Assembly (NCBI GenBank): GCA_940671915.1
Contig: CALNVZ010003426.1
Location: forward strand, 12,242,647 to 12,306,646
DNA: 64,000 bases
Direction: 5' to 3'
Source: Paracentrotus lividus
Lineage: Eukaryota > Echinodermata > Echinoidea > Camarodonta > Echinidae
The notes beneath the pieces are model-generated. The model did no database searches, was not told the DNA's origin, and was given only the letters and a program-made list of their open reading frames with translations. Below are positions 36,579 to 48,454 of this stretch, one piece after another. Made by a program: the position numbers and the translations under genes. Position 1 is the first letter of the stretch. Each line of letters starts with the position of its first letter.

Positions 36579-37441
36579 TGTCATGATGATGATGATGATG
36601 ATGACGATGATGATTATTATTATTTTCATTATTTTCATAACTTATTCCTACATAAAATAATGATTTTGTTTCCTTAATGCAATCAGTTATGGATATGTCA
36701 GTCTTATCAAGTAAGTCCGTGGTATTATCTATATATAAAAAGCAGGGCGTAGAGTTCATTAGTACTGATTATTGAAAGAGGAAAGAAGACAGGAATTATT
36801 AGAACTACAACCGTCATCGGGAAGGATGTGCAGGCATTAACATCCGTTATTTTACATCATATATGAATTTAAGATTCATGCATTTGATTATATAAGTATG
36901 TAGCATTTTACCAAAACAGGGAGATCGAAGAAAATGGCCTTTAACATGGCCTTCTTCGGCCGGGACGACCTTCTATACTTAACCTTGGCGTATAAATGGC
37001 CAAAGTGATCATGCTTTAAATGTTTGAGTATGTGCACCTGAATTCTGAAAGAAATTTTGAAATAGGAAAATGTTTAAATCGGACAAAAAGCTTAACGGAC
37101 AACATGGTGCCTTGATTGTGTCATGCATGATTGGTTGTACAAATTTAGGACGAGAGGAACTTGGTAGGGTACAGAAGAATCGGCACCTATGAACATGATG
37201 AAATTAAAAGATAGTCATGATAGTATAACTGGGAATAAATACTCTACAAACAAAACGGTTCCTATATCGCCGTGCCTGAGCGGTTTCTGAAAAAAACAAA
37301 ACTTGAATGTTGAACAGTGAACTTGTTTCAAATTTGTGACCGCCAGACTAATTTTGTTTAATGCATAGAATGTCATATACTATTCCGATGACAATAAAGA
37401 AGGGCTTCTGCACTTCAGACACGTCATCTAAACAAGGTATG

Positions 37442-37489
<48 letters not shown>

Positions 37490-38144
37490 TGAACAATTGT
37501 GCTATTCAGCAATACATATTAGAGAGGGGCTAATGCTTCAATGATTTTAGTTTGTTGAGTAAAAAGCCCGGGGTAAATTCTAAAATGGAACAAAACTACA
37601 TCAGTCAGTAAGAAGTATTTTAGTCCTACCCAGCCCCAATAAAGTACAAAGTTCAGCAAGGAAAACAAAATCAAAGGCATCAGCAAAGATCTATGGATTA
37701 GTTTTGATTGGAACTCCAGCTCACCAGTGGGTTCTTACACAGGAATTTATTGTCCCCTTGGGCTTGGCGAGATAATAAATCTTGTCAAGTTCACATCACA
37801 TATTAAGAAAAATATGTCGACATTGTGTCATAATTTTTTTTCTCCATGACTTCTTAAAATTAATGTAAGGTCCACATGAAAGAAAAAATGAAAAGCTCTT
37901 TTTATCGACATGATAAGGGCACATTGATAAGATGAAACATTTCGACATGTCAAAAATTAAATGACATTTTAATGATAGATATATAATTATATATATTTTT
38001 ATATTTCTAGATTAACCATAATCTGGTTTTCTCAAATGATTCCATTTTGTTTTTTCAGGAATGTTTTATGATGTTGGAAATGATTGGTTTATTTGTTTAT
38101 CTATTTTCGGTTATATATTTAGTTTGTGTTGGTGTGAGCCACGG

Positions 38145-39848
38145 GCGTAAATCCCGGGGGTGGGGGGTGGGGGGATGGGGGGAATACATCCCCCAGATTT
38201 TGAGGAGGGGGGGGGGTGGCCTGTACAAACATTCCCCCCCCCCAGTTTTCAAGAAAGAAATGAAGAAGAAAAAATACACTAGATAATTATGTTATTGGTT
38301 AAAATAGCGCTCTTAATACTAAAAAATACCTCTTTTTTTACTCCAAAACCACCAATTTTTCTGCTCGGTCGCTTTGCGACTGCGCACTAAGAAACAAACA
38401 GTATCCTAAGTATAAAAAGGTTGGATCCAATGTTTCTGATTGATACACGTTTGTCAAAACCCAATACACCCCCTCTCCTCGTCTGGGGACAAACCTGAGG
38501 AAAGGGTGTTGTTGACAATAAAAAACATTAATGAAGTTGTGTGCGGGCTATTTTAGTGGACGGCTTAATTGGGGCCCGGCTGCAGCCCACAAAATTTTCA
38601 TAGCAAAGATTGTGGATTCGTTTTCTATCGCTGTGGTTTTTTTTAACAAAGCATGTAAAATGTATCTTCTGACTGGATACTAATTTATTTTCTGCTCGCG
38701 CTTCACTCTCGCTGGTACTAAATAGGATTAATAATCGCCAATTTTTTAGCTTAAACATTTGGGTTCTCGCTTGGCGCTCGCATTACTTTTTCCATTACTA
38801 AAATGAACAGGAATCAAGGCAGCCATTATGATTCTTAAAAGCATACATTCAAAGACAAATTTTCTTCGTACCCCCTCCCTCTTCGAATACATTTCTTTTT
38901 AGGTCTATAATGCCTCTGATCTAAAGTGTCTCCTTTTTTAAAAAAAAGTGCCCTTTTTCCATTGCGACCACTCTTTCAAATCCGTTACGCCGCCTCTACT
39001 GTGTGTTTTTTGTTCTGTTTTGTTTTTTCGCGCTCGCGGATACTATACAGGACCTTTATTGCATAAATATATTAAATTTCAGCTTAAAATTTTCGGCTTG
39101 CGCTTCGCGCTTCGCGCTCGCTGATAGTAAATAGGAACTACAATGCACAGATATCTCAAACCTTTACCTTAATTTTTCGGCTTGCGCTTCGCGCTCGCAT
39201 TACTTTTTCAATTACTAATATAAACTGGAATCAAGGCAGCTATTATGATTCTTTAAAGCATACATTCAAAGACAAATTTTCTTCGCATCTCCTCGCTCTC
39301 CAAATAAATTTCTCTTTAGATCTATGCCTCTGATCTAAAGTGTCCCCCTTTTCAGAAAAAGCGCCCTTTTTATCGAGACCCCACTTTCAAATCCTTTCTG
39401 CCTCTACTATATACTTTTGTTTTTCGTTTTTTTTTTTTTTTTTTTTCGCTCTCGCCAGATACTATATAGGACCTTTAATGCACAAACATATCCAATTTCA
39501 GCTAACATTTTCGGCTCGCGCTTCGCACTCGCTGATACTAAATAGGAACTATAATGCACAAATATCTCAAACTTTTAGCTTAAATTTCCGGCTCGCGCTT
39601 CGCGCTCGCATTAGTTTTTCCACTACTCAAATGAAAAGTAACCAAGAGCAGCCATAAGCTAGAAGCATACATTCAAAGACAAATTCTATTCACACCCCCT
39701 TCCTCTCAAATCCGCCACTGCCACTGTTACATGGGTATTAATAACGTTCCTTGTGTCACTATAGTGCTTGTGTATGTCAAACACACTCGCGAACAGTTGG
39801 CAAATTATTTCGCTCATCCCCCCCCCCCCTCCTCGACACGGATTTACG
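38145..39848. repeat. GGCGTAAATCC-ended block with CGCTTCGCGCTCG tandem units
   Basis: Inverted ends GGCGTAAATCC (38146) and GGATTTACGCC (about 39838-39848) next to G/C tracts. Inside, units of about 430 bp repeat (about 38860-39290 and 39290-39690, a partial one before), each with CTCGCGCTTCGCGCTCG, CTAAATAGGAAC and GCCTCTGATCTAAAGTGTC. Confidence 0.65.
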
Positions 39849-40082
39849 CCGCTGATTGTGTCACCACGTGTGTGATGGCAGGGTGGATGTTGGCATATGC
39901 CAAAGTAAACCCTTGATAAACAAAAAGTTCCGACGACACTGAAGCTTATCTATCAACGATAAAGTGGCATACCACATTTTTTGGTAAATACGTCGTATAT
40001 GTTCTTATCAATGAAAGTTTAAGAAACATATTTTTTTGTTAGCATCCTGATACACATTTTTCCAAGTTGGCGATATGTAGTG

Positions 40083-40720
40083 GAAACTGCTCTGCCTAAT
40101 GTACTTCTGACGGTTCTGAAAGTAATGAAACCTTATGAATCAGTTAACTTGTATAGAAATTATTAAAAAAATCCAACAAGTATTATCTGTATTATCTCTA
40201 TCTATCCATACATGTACATTGTCTTTATTATCGTCTTCGCAATAAAATATCACTTGCGATTACTTTGAGGATTTGATCAACCTATCACTCTCGCTCTTAG
40301 ACTACCCCTATCTCTCTGTCTCTCTCTCTCTCTGAGTTTTCCTCACTTCTGTACCCTCACACGTTTCTCCAATAATTTCGTCTCCTCTTCGATTAAAACT
40401 GGATTGAAACTGCTCTGCCTAATGTACTTCTGACGGTTCTGAAAGTAATGAAACCTTATGAATCAGTTAACTTGTATAGAAATTATTAAAAAAATCCAAC
40501 AAGTATTATCTGTATTATCTCTATCTATCCATCATGTACATTGTCTTTATTATCGTCTTCGCAATAAAATATCACTTGCGATTACTTTGAGGATTTGATC
40601 AACCTATCACTCTCGCTCTAGACTACCCCTATCTCTCTGTCTCTCTCTCTCTCTGAGTTTTCCTCACTTCTGTACCCTCACACGTTTCTCCAATAATTTC
40701 GTCTCCTCTTCGATTAAAAA
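40083..40720 (+). repeat. Near-identical tandem duplication, 323-bp unit
   Basis: Copies at 40083-40400 and 40406-40720 differ by only a few indels (CATACATG versus CATCATG; CTCTTAGAC versus CTCTAGAC). Either very recent or an assembly duplication. Confidence 0.9.
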
Positions 40721-41600
40721 AAAATGACTCTATTCTAATTATTTCAAATGTTGGGTATCCACTATTTATCAGATTCTAGCAAATATGGCGAATAGGTATA
40801 TTATTTTTGTCTAGTTCACTGATGAAAAGAATGACACAAAAGATAATAAACAAAGCTGTAACACAAAATATATTGTTGAGATCGTGAATGCAGGGCCTAT
40901 AAACCATGCGTTGTGCCGAAATAGTCATTTAATATTCGTGAAAACAGTAAACTCTCAAAATTACTTTGTAGCAGAAATTTAATGAGGGGGAATTGCCTGC
41001 AATATAAACTGTAAAAATGGGTTGTACATAGTATGTCCCAAACAGTTCCAACAGATTTATTTAGCATGATATATACATTAAGAAATCACATCGAATGAAA
41101 GTATAAAACTGCATTAGTGAAGAAATCCCATTCATTAACAAATTGTTCGTTATTATGATTTTGTTCTACCATTATAATTGAAACGCAAGACGATTTCAGT
41201 GACTTTATGTACAAGCGAAATGATATAAAATTAAATTGAAATCACAAATGGATAACTTTAAAACTCGCAATGCACGTCTTTAAACTTCTAGCTATATCAC
41301 ACATATAAAGGATTTCATTTACACCACTACAAGCACAAGGCACACGATTAATAATTAATTGAATAGTGTTTCGTATCATTTTTATATCATTTATATCAAA
41401 TATTATACACAATATTTAAGACATTTCACTTCTCTACAATTAAATAACAAAAACAAACAAGCAAAATAATTTAAAAAAACAAAAAATTCTCCGAACAAAC
41501 TGTATTATCAAAAACTTTGAAACTGTCAAAATTTTTTACATGAAACATCTTAGGTTGAAATCCGCGATTTTAATTTTTTTTTTTAATTCTTCCATGTGAT

Positions 41601-42462
41601 ATGTATTTTCAAGTACGAAACATTTGCAAAATTCGCAAGATTTTGTCAAATAAAAATCTTGCTATCATTATTCATTCTTTTGTATTTTCACGCCTTGACT
41701 ACTGCAATTATCTGTTATATAGTATGCCATCATTTCAATTAGCTAAACTACAACGTGCACAAAACTCTGCTGCTCGGGTTTTGTCAAGAACCCGCAAAAG
41801 GGATCACATTTCCCCTGTCTTGAAAGGGCTGCATTGGCTATACAAGTGAAGGAACGTATTGAATACAAAATTTTGCTTATTACTTGGAAGGCAATGCATG
41901 GCTGTGCCCCTTCATATATTTATTCAATCTTCTTACAGAATATGTTCCTAGTCGTAATCTACGCTCCTCAGGAAAAACTTGCTCGTTACAAAAAGGAATG
42001 TATCAATGTACGGAGATCGGTCATTTTCTTCAGCTGCTCCAGCTTTATGGAATGCATTACCGACACATATTCGTTCTTTGGAGACATTAGTTCAATGTCC
42101 AGTTTCTCAAACATTTCTTTTTGTGAAGGCATACTAACTTGAATATTAATGTTGTATTATATTGTAAATATAAATTTTGTATTTTTTAAATATAATTATT
42201 AAAATATGTTTTTGTTTTTTTACTGTCTGTGTGTTTGGCATTGACAATTCCTTTCCTCTTTGACATTGACATGGCAAATTCGGAGTGTGCGCCTCACAGG
42301 CTGTCCCTCTTTCTGTTTTTATTAAGAGAATGTGCTTGTAACTACATGTACATGGACATGACGTATGTTTGTATTTCAACACTTTCATCTTGTTTTACAA
42401 TGCACCTCGGAATAGTTTAACTAGATAGATGGCGCTATACAAATGCATTATTATTATAATAT
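41601..42462 (+). pseudogene. LINE (CR1/L2-like) reverse transcriptase C-terminus, decayed
   Basis: Three plus-strand frames in turn read the C-terminal end of a non-LTR retrotransposon reverse transcriptase: FSRLDYCNYLLYSMPS, LQRAQNSAARVLSRTRKRDH, HISPVLKGLHWL, then RIEYKILLITWKAMHGCAPS and YVPSRNLRSSG. These are hallmark residues of CR1/L2-type elements. At least two frameshifts separate them. The 3' end has GGCGCTATACAAATG followed by an ATT microsatellite at 42441-42462, the usual tail. The 5' part is absent, as in typical truncated insertions. Confidence 0.85.
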
Positions 42463-44186
42463 ATAATTTGAACGGTCTTTTGGACATAGATCAGTCAAGT
42501 ATCGCTCGATACCATTCCATATCGTTTTTAGATATTGGCTCATTTTTTATTATTAAAAAAATACATCCAAAGTATATTACAAGTTGAGACATTCGCACTT
42601 ATATTATGAATTATAACTCAATACACCCTTTTCAAAATACAGAATTTTATTAAATATATATAAAACAAGGTAAATATAACCGCCATTACAAGACCCGACC
42701 GGTAGAAAAGATTATGATCGTTTTCAAACATTGCCTGCGGTTTTCTGTATTAAAAAAATGCTTTCCATAAAATTATATTACAATATTTCACTTTCAGATT
42801 GATAATTGGAAACTGTACTGTAAGTCATATGTTAATACCATTTTCAAGTAAAGAATCTTTATTTGAAGAGCTTGATTCCAAAAGGCGCTAAATCCACTTT
42901 TGACCAAAATGGATTTTATAGGTTAATTAAGTGCATCTAAGGCATGGGAATCAAATGCAGTATATTGGATAAAAAAATATTTTTTGGAAGTTTGAAAAAA
43001 ATTGGTCACAAATATGAGTTTTATTCCAAAAGGAGCTAAATCCAAAACGGTTTTATTCCAAAAGGCGCTAAATCCACTATGGTCATTTAGGATTTGTTTA
43101 TTTAACCACTTTACCTAACAAAATACAATTAGATCTTTTAGCACATGTTGTGGCTACCAGCCTCCATCATCCGTGCAAAATTTTTAGATTATTAGAATAG
43201 TTTTCATATTTTTATGAATATTTTTGGATTTAGCTCCTTTTGGAATAAAACATCGAAAATCCCGGTTTTGAAAAAGATAAGATATTAAAAAAAAAAAAAA
43301 ATATTTTCAAAATTTAAACATCAGAAAAGTTGTATCTATACTCTGGTAGCAATATTCATGTGTTTCGTTTTGAATTTCATTTATTTATAGGCTTTAAATC
43401 TACAAAAATTGGCATCTGACGGAGGTTTTATTCCAAAAGGCGCTAAATCCATGGGAATTGAAATTATAAAAATTTCTTTAAAAATGAAATTGATAGCTAG
43501 ATTTTTAAAAACGTGATTTAATTATTCGAATACGATAGCTTTATCATATATATCAAAATAAACTTACAATGGATAAGATAAAATGGTAAATTAAAAAACC
43601 TTGATTTACTCTAAAACACTAAAAGTGGATTTAGCGCCTTTTGGAATCAAACTCTTCATTTCTAAAGATGGCTTTCAAAAGTAAATGTTTCTCGTTGATT
43701 CTACTGAGCAACTTTCAAATTAAGAACTTTAGATCTAACTTAGATCTTGTTCTGGTAACGCAGGTCGCGGTCTACGCAGTCAGCACCGCATGCAGTTGTG
43801 CGCGAATACATCGGCGCCGCGCAAGTCATCGGTAGGAGTGATCCATCCCTAACTTCTTGGCGTAACATAAAGAATTCTCCTTCAAAATTTAGTTAGAAAA
43901 GAAGAGATATAACACAAATATACCAAAAATTAGTTAAAAAGTTGAGTGAAAATCTTAAATATTCGGAGGGACTGGCAAGTTATTTTTTTATGGTATGGTA
44001 CTTGGCTTGTTTTAATGGTTGGATTATATCAAACGAGACCAATAAATTGATATTATTAAATCTTACCAAAACTATAACCCAGTGTTAATTTAAATTTGTT
44101 ATCTATTTTATTCTAGATGCTGACTACTATTAATGCCTTTGCTAAATGGAGCTAATACATCTGTTTAGTATGCTTAATGTTCACCA
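42463..44186. other. Intergenic with one transposon
   Basis: AT-rich. It holds the GAAGAG-ended element at 42865-43657. Nothing else recognised; the receptor gene on the minus strand ends at its right edge. Confidence 0.65.
42865..43657. mobile_element. GAAGAG-ended element, ATTT TSD, internal TIR-motif copies
   Basis: Inverted ends of 37 bp starting GAAGAG(C/T)TTGATTCC and running through AAAAGGCGCTAAATCCAC, flanked by ATTT (42861-64, 43658-61). ATTCCAAAAGGCGCTAAAT or its complement recurs inside at about 43023, 43055, 43226 (inverted) and 43430. Confidence 0.8.
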
Positions 44187-45224
44187 TCATGGCGCTGTGT
44201 ATGTCATAGACTGATCAGTGGTCGATGTTGCGTTGCCTTCTACAATACCACTTCTATTTCCCCATATAGGCCGAATCATTCGCAAAACGCTTCCTCGGAA
44301 AACACGGTCCATTTGGCAATAGATGACTGGATTGATTGCCGAGCTAGTCATAAAGAACATGAATCCGATGTTTTGAAGGACGCTATTAAAGATGAAGTTG
44401 TCAGAAACGCCCAAAATCAGATGCACTAAACTGAATGGTGTGTGGCAGATGAGAAACGCTATAACGACACAGACGATTAATCTTGACGCATTTACTTGAC
44501 GCGTGGCAACGTCACGACTGTCAGATGTTGACGCAGAGCTATGGGACGCACTTTGAAATGCCGCGATTCGTCGGGACTGCCTCACAGCTGTGCGTAGAAT
44601 CATTACGTTGAAGATGACCACCGCCAGATTTGAAGAATTAATCAAACAAAAAATAAATATATCATTGGTTGTGGTAATGGGTGTAGGAGCGATACGGAAG
44701 CTGGAGCAGTAGGCTGCAGGGATCGTTGGAGCCACACTCCCAAAAACAATCTGCCCGATCGCGAATATCGCAGAAAATAACCAACTTAGTATGACCATGA
44801 TGACAATGCGCTTAGGTGTCATTAAGGCACTGTATCGGAGTGGCTTGTGGACAGCCATGTATCGGTCAAACGTAATGATAACCATATGAAGTAAAGAGTC
44901 ACACCCAGTCATATAGGTAAGACTTGAGAGATACACGTCCCATTTTCCAGAACAAGTAAAATCATTCGTAACCGTCCGGCGATAAAGCTCTATCGGAATC
45001 GCGATGGCTCCCGTTATGACATCAGTGATCGCCAAGCTGGTAAGGATATAGTACGATGGTTTCTTCAGAGCTCGTTGAGTAAAGACGGCCGAAATGACCA
45101 GAGCATTCCCCAGAAGCAGAAATATTATTGAAGGGATACCAAGACAAAGATAGAGTGCGGTTCTTCCATTAAAGGTGTTCAGTTGAAATGTTGTGGTGTT
45201 GAGTAAGGTGTAGAAGACTGCCAT
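44187..45224 (-). CDS. Rhodopsin-class GPCR, orphan, intronless (paralogue 1)
   Basis: A 345-residue single-exon seven-transmembrane receptor at the plasma membrane, coupling to G proteins. Class A marks in order: GN in TM1 (GNALVIS), LAITD in TM2, DRYMAVHKPLRY at the TM3 end, a TM4 Trp, and NPVIY followed by the helix 8 start FRGSVLRM. TM6 has CHTP instead of CWxP, so the toggle Trp is His. The extracellular Cys before TM3 (TCSGKW) lies about five residues further from DRY than usual. TM3 lacks the Asp of amine receptors at the expected place, so the ligand is unknown. N-glycosylation sequon at NTTT near the N-terminus. The start at 45224 matches the start of paralogue 2. Clusters of intronless receptors are typical of sea urchin expansions. 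Confidence 0.93.
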   Translation of the reverse strand: MAVFYTLLNTTTFQLNTFNGRTALYLCLGIPSIIFLLLGNALVISAVFTQRALKKPSYYILTSLAITDVITGAIAIPIELYRRTVTNDFTCSGKWDVYLSSLTYMTGCDSLLHMVIITFDRYMAVHKPLRYSALMTPKRIVIMVILSWLFSAIFAIGQIVFGSVAPTIPAAYCSSFRIAPTPITTTNDIFIFCLINSSNLAVVIFNVMILRTAVRQSRRIAAFQSASHSSASTSDSRDVATRQVNASRLIVCVVIAFLICHTPFSLVHLILGVSDNFIFNSVLQNIGFMFFMTSSAINPVIYCQMDRVFRGSVLRMIRPIWGNRSGIVEGNATSTTDQSMTYTAP

Positions 45225-45344
45225 GATGTAGAAACGGATCAGAGGTTTTATTGATTGACACCTTTGGTGCGAGTGGTTTTGAAAAATTACCTGTAAGAGT
45301 GTTCGGGTGAATACAGTTATATTATTTTTCTGAAGAACTGACAG

Positions 45345-45565
45345 GAGAACGTAACCTGTGAGTTGGTAGACCTCGGAGTTAAGCTCGATGAATACGGAAA
45401 GAGATGTTCTGGAGAACTACTATCAGAACGCGACATGTGTGTTGGTAGTTGGTTGGTAGACTTCGGAGTTTAGCTCGATGAATACGGAAAGAGATGTTCT
45501 GGAGAACTCGTAGCAGAACGCGACATGAGAGTTGGTAGACCTCGGAGTTTAGCTCGATGAACACT
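45345..45565. repeat. Three tandem copies upstream of GPCR 1
   Basis: Three units of 80-100 bp with GAGTTGGTAGAC, CGGAGTT(A/T)AGCTCGATGAA and GAGATGTTCTGGAGAACT, starting 120 bp upstream of the receptor start codon on its 5' side. They could be in the 5'UTR or promoter. Confidence 0.85.
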
Positions 45566-47431
45566 GAAAAAAATATTCTTTGATTGATCCCGAAGGTTAA
45601 CAGCAAATGACTATAATGACTGCTCAAATCTTACCGTTGTTTTGCTCTGATAGCTTCAATCAGATTATTTTATAAGACGACTTTTTTATGTGACAGAATG
45701 GTAAGTCAATCATTATTCCACGTACACCTGACTTACACAAAACAGAGATGGTAGCTTTAAAAAGCTCATTGGCGAGCAAAAAAAATTGAATTGAGTCCAA
45801 TGACAAAGTGTCCAATAAAAACCTAACTGAGAAAATTAAAACGCTGGTGTGGACATCGATTTCGACATTGAAGGTAATCAACTACACACACCTAGTTTCC
45901 ACCATTTCCTCGTTTTCTTATTAGATTAAATTGAAAGCTTGAAAAAGAACGTGGCATTTAATTGGAATTCAAGGTGAAGTTGAAATGTGTTGGCTACTCC
46001 CTTACTTTGTTATGAAACAATTATACATTAAAAGTAAATCATGCTGACCAATGGACCAAAGAGGACTAAAAAGGACAAAAAAATATAGTGAAACAGCGCA
46101 GTACACTGCTCAAGAAATAAAACAAAGAAGGGAAAGAAATTACAGTATGAAATCGACAAGTTATTCAATTCGAGGCTCCGTAAAGTAAGTAACGGTATAA
46201 CGATCTAGGGGAGACCGGGTATGGACGTTACAAAATTCACATTTTGGGCCAGATAATTCTAATGAAAGTACTCACACACTCCATTTTGGGTCTGTAGTTA
46301 GCCTATTATGTTGGTTAAACCTGAGGCACATAAAACCTGAAAACATGTAAACACTAATTAACTACAGCTTAACTAATGAAGACATTTTTTTGTAACAACC
46401 TACCCCGTATACGGGGTAAGTTGTTACACCATACGGGGTAGATTGTTACAGTATGTAAACATACGGGGTAAGTTGACAATGTGTAAATCTCTTATACCAT
46501 ACTTTTGTTTCAACTTTCCAGTTTCTTGGCATCGTTAACAGTAGATCAAGTAGAGCTCTAGAATAGACTAAAAGTAAAAATAGAAATATCAAAATATTAA
46601 CACCAGAAAATTGAAACAAAATTACTTTACATGTGTAATGTAATTGGGGTAGGTTATTACATCGACAGGGGGTAGGTTGTTGTAACAACCTACCCCGTGG
46701 GTGATTTTACACATAAAATCAACTGTAGCAAAGCCATTAGGCAGAATTACAGGGCATGGCTCAGGGTGTATTAGTGACATACATGTACTATATTCACAAT
46801 ACCAAACTATCATCATGTGCTTTCAGTTGTAAGAACTATTACAAATTTTAATTTTTGTCAAAAATTCACTTGGAACTGTAAAAAATGGTTTTTGTTGATT
46901 TACTTTTTAATAAAACAACGGAGAAACCTCACGACCGGCAGTTCATCACAGCTATGTGTAGGCCGTATATAGATGCCAGTTAGCACGAACTCTCTTGTTC
47001 CAACTTAGCACACTGAGAACTGTAACAACTGACCCGTGTAACTTCCATACCCGGTCTCCCCTACTGTTTTGACTTCATAATGCATTTGAAGAACATGATA
47101 TTATTTGATAAAACAACGTAACACTCGTAACCAAAATGAAAAAAAAGAAGAAAAAAATCGAGGTTGAATGATTGTTGGGTGGGAATGGTGTATGTGTGAT
47201 GGTGTGTTTGTGTGTGTCTATACTACGGCTAATTCACAATAACTATTGTAATAAACCCTTCAAAAAACGTGATTTAGGTTCAGATTATACCCTGGATTAT
47301 ACTAATCTTATTTCCTTTTCTTGCGTATCACCAATCACATCGAAATAAAACTTTAAATAAGATCGTTCCCGAATATTCTGATAACATATTGTGTTACCAC
47401 TTTTTATGGATTGCTTTATCCTTTTGTTGCT
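45566..47431. other. Spacer between the two GPCR genes
   Basis: No coding region found. It contains the TA-flanked element at 46208-47061 and otherwise plain AT-rich DNA. Confidence 0.65.
46208..47061. mobile_element. TA-flanked element with GGGGTA(A/G)GTTGTTACA motif
   Basis: Ends GGGGAGACCGGGTATGGA and the exact inverse ending CCGGTCTCCCC, flanked by TA (46206-07, 47062-63). CAACCTACCCCGTATACGGG forms a hairpin with GGGTAAGTTGTTACACC at about 46398-46440, and related copies occur at 46465, 46646 and 46683. Ends resemble those of 22701-23643. Confidence 0.8.
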
Positions 47432-48454
47432 TCATGTTACAATTGATTGGTCAGTATGTGACGTGTTGTAGTCTCCAGTACTATGTGTAGTCTTCGTTCG
47501 AAAAGACTGCAGCATTCGCATGACGCTTCCCCGGAACACACGATCCATTTTGGAGTATATGAGGGGATTTACCGCTGAACTGATAAAATAGAGAATGTAA
47601 GAAATATGAACTAAGGTACTGTTTAAAATAAAATTATGGGAAATTGCTAGGCACAAATGCATCAATCCAACTGGAAGATGACATGCGAGAAACGCCATTA
47701 CAACACAAAGTACAAGCTTTGACGCCTTAATCTTACGCATAAGGTCTTCTCGACCTTCTGGTTCTGATGATGTACCATGTGAGGGGAATTGGTGAGCGGC
47801 TATACGACGTGATTGCCGCAGGGCTGCGCGTAGAATAAGGACATTGAAAATTACCATCATTAAACCACCAGAAACTGTAAAGCAAAATATCACTATATCT
47901 ATGGTTGCTGGCGAGGCATCAATACGTACTGCAGAGCAATAGAAGGCAGGAACCGTTGCTTGCGAGCTACCAATTGCAACCAATGACACGGTGTATACGA
48001 TTGATACGATCCAACCAAGTAGAACGGCGAACAATATACGACTTGGCGTAACGAACGCGTTGTAACGCAGGGGTTTCATGACGGCTACGTATCTGTCAAC
48101 GGTTATCATAATCACATGGAACATCGAATCGAGGCCACAGATGTAGGAGACGCTGAAGAAATACACATCCCATTTAGCGGAGCAGGTAATATCATTGGTC
48201 ACTGTCCTCCGGTAAATCTCAAGCGGGATTCCAATAACTCCGGTCAGAAGATCAGTAATAGCTAGGCTAGTCAAAATATAATACGATGGCCTTCTGAGTG
48301 TTCTCTGGGTAAAAACTGCCCCGACCGCAAGCATGTTCCCCACGAGTAGTAATATCATAAGCGGGATGCAGAGGGTGACATAAAATGCGGTCCTCCCATT
48401 GAACGTATTGAGTTGGAAGGTTGTAGAGTTTAGTAATGTGTAGAAGAAAGTCAT
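47432..48454 (-). CDS. Rhodopsin-class GPCR, orphan, intronless (paralogue 2)
   Basis: A 340-residue single-exon receptor, well over half identical by eye to the one at 44187-45224; the N-terminus (FYTLLNSTTFQLNTFNGRTA), TM1-TM2 loop (RRPSYYILTSLAITD) and TM3 end (DRYVAVMKPLRY) are nearly shared. NPLIY in TM7 and a helix 8 with RVFRGSVMRM are present. TM6 again has a CHxP (CHLP). The third intracellular loop is short with a serine/glutamate patch. Both genes run on the minus strand 2.2 kb apart, so they are a tandem duplication, with paralogue 1 the downstream one. Ligand unknown; same unusual Cys spacing before TM3. Confidence 0.93.
   Translation of the reverse strand: MTFFYTLLNSTTFQLNTFNGRTAFYVTLCIPLMILLLVGNMLAVGAVFTQRTLRRPSYYILTSLAITDLLTGVIGIPLEIYRRTVTNDITCSAKWDVYFFSVSYICGLDSMFHVIMITVDRYVAVMKPLRYNAFVTPSRILFAVLLGWIVSIVYTVSLVAIGSSQATVPAFYCSAVRIDASPATIDIVIFCFTVSGGLMMVIFNVLILRAALRQSRRIAAHQFPSHGTSSEPEGREDLMRKIKASKLVLCVVMAFLACHLPVGLMHLCLAISHNFILNSTLVHISYILYFISSAVNPLIYSKMDRVFRGSVMRMLQSFRTKTTHSTGDYNTSHTDQSIVT

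Larger units (their letters stand above)
32911..41600. other. Gene-poor intergenic region
   Basis: No convincing exon was found. Contents: a GT-rich stretch (32930-33025), a diverged tandem duplication (33216-34020), two related MITEs (34613-35592), poly-A tracts (36541-36573, 37444-37483), an ATG repeat (36582-36612), a G-tract-ended repeat block (38145-39848) and a recent tandem duplication (40083-40720). The stretches 35600-36540, 36630-38140 and 40730-41600 show nothing I can name. Confidence 0.65.
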
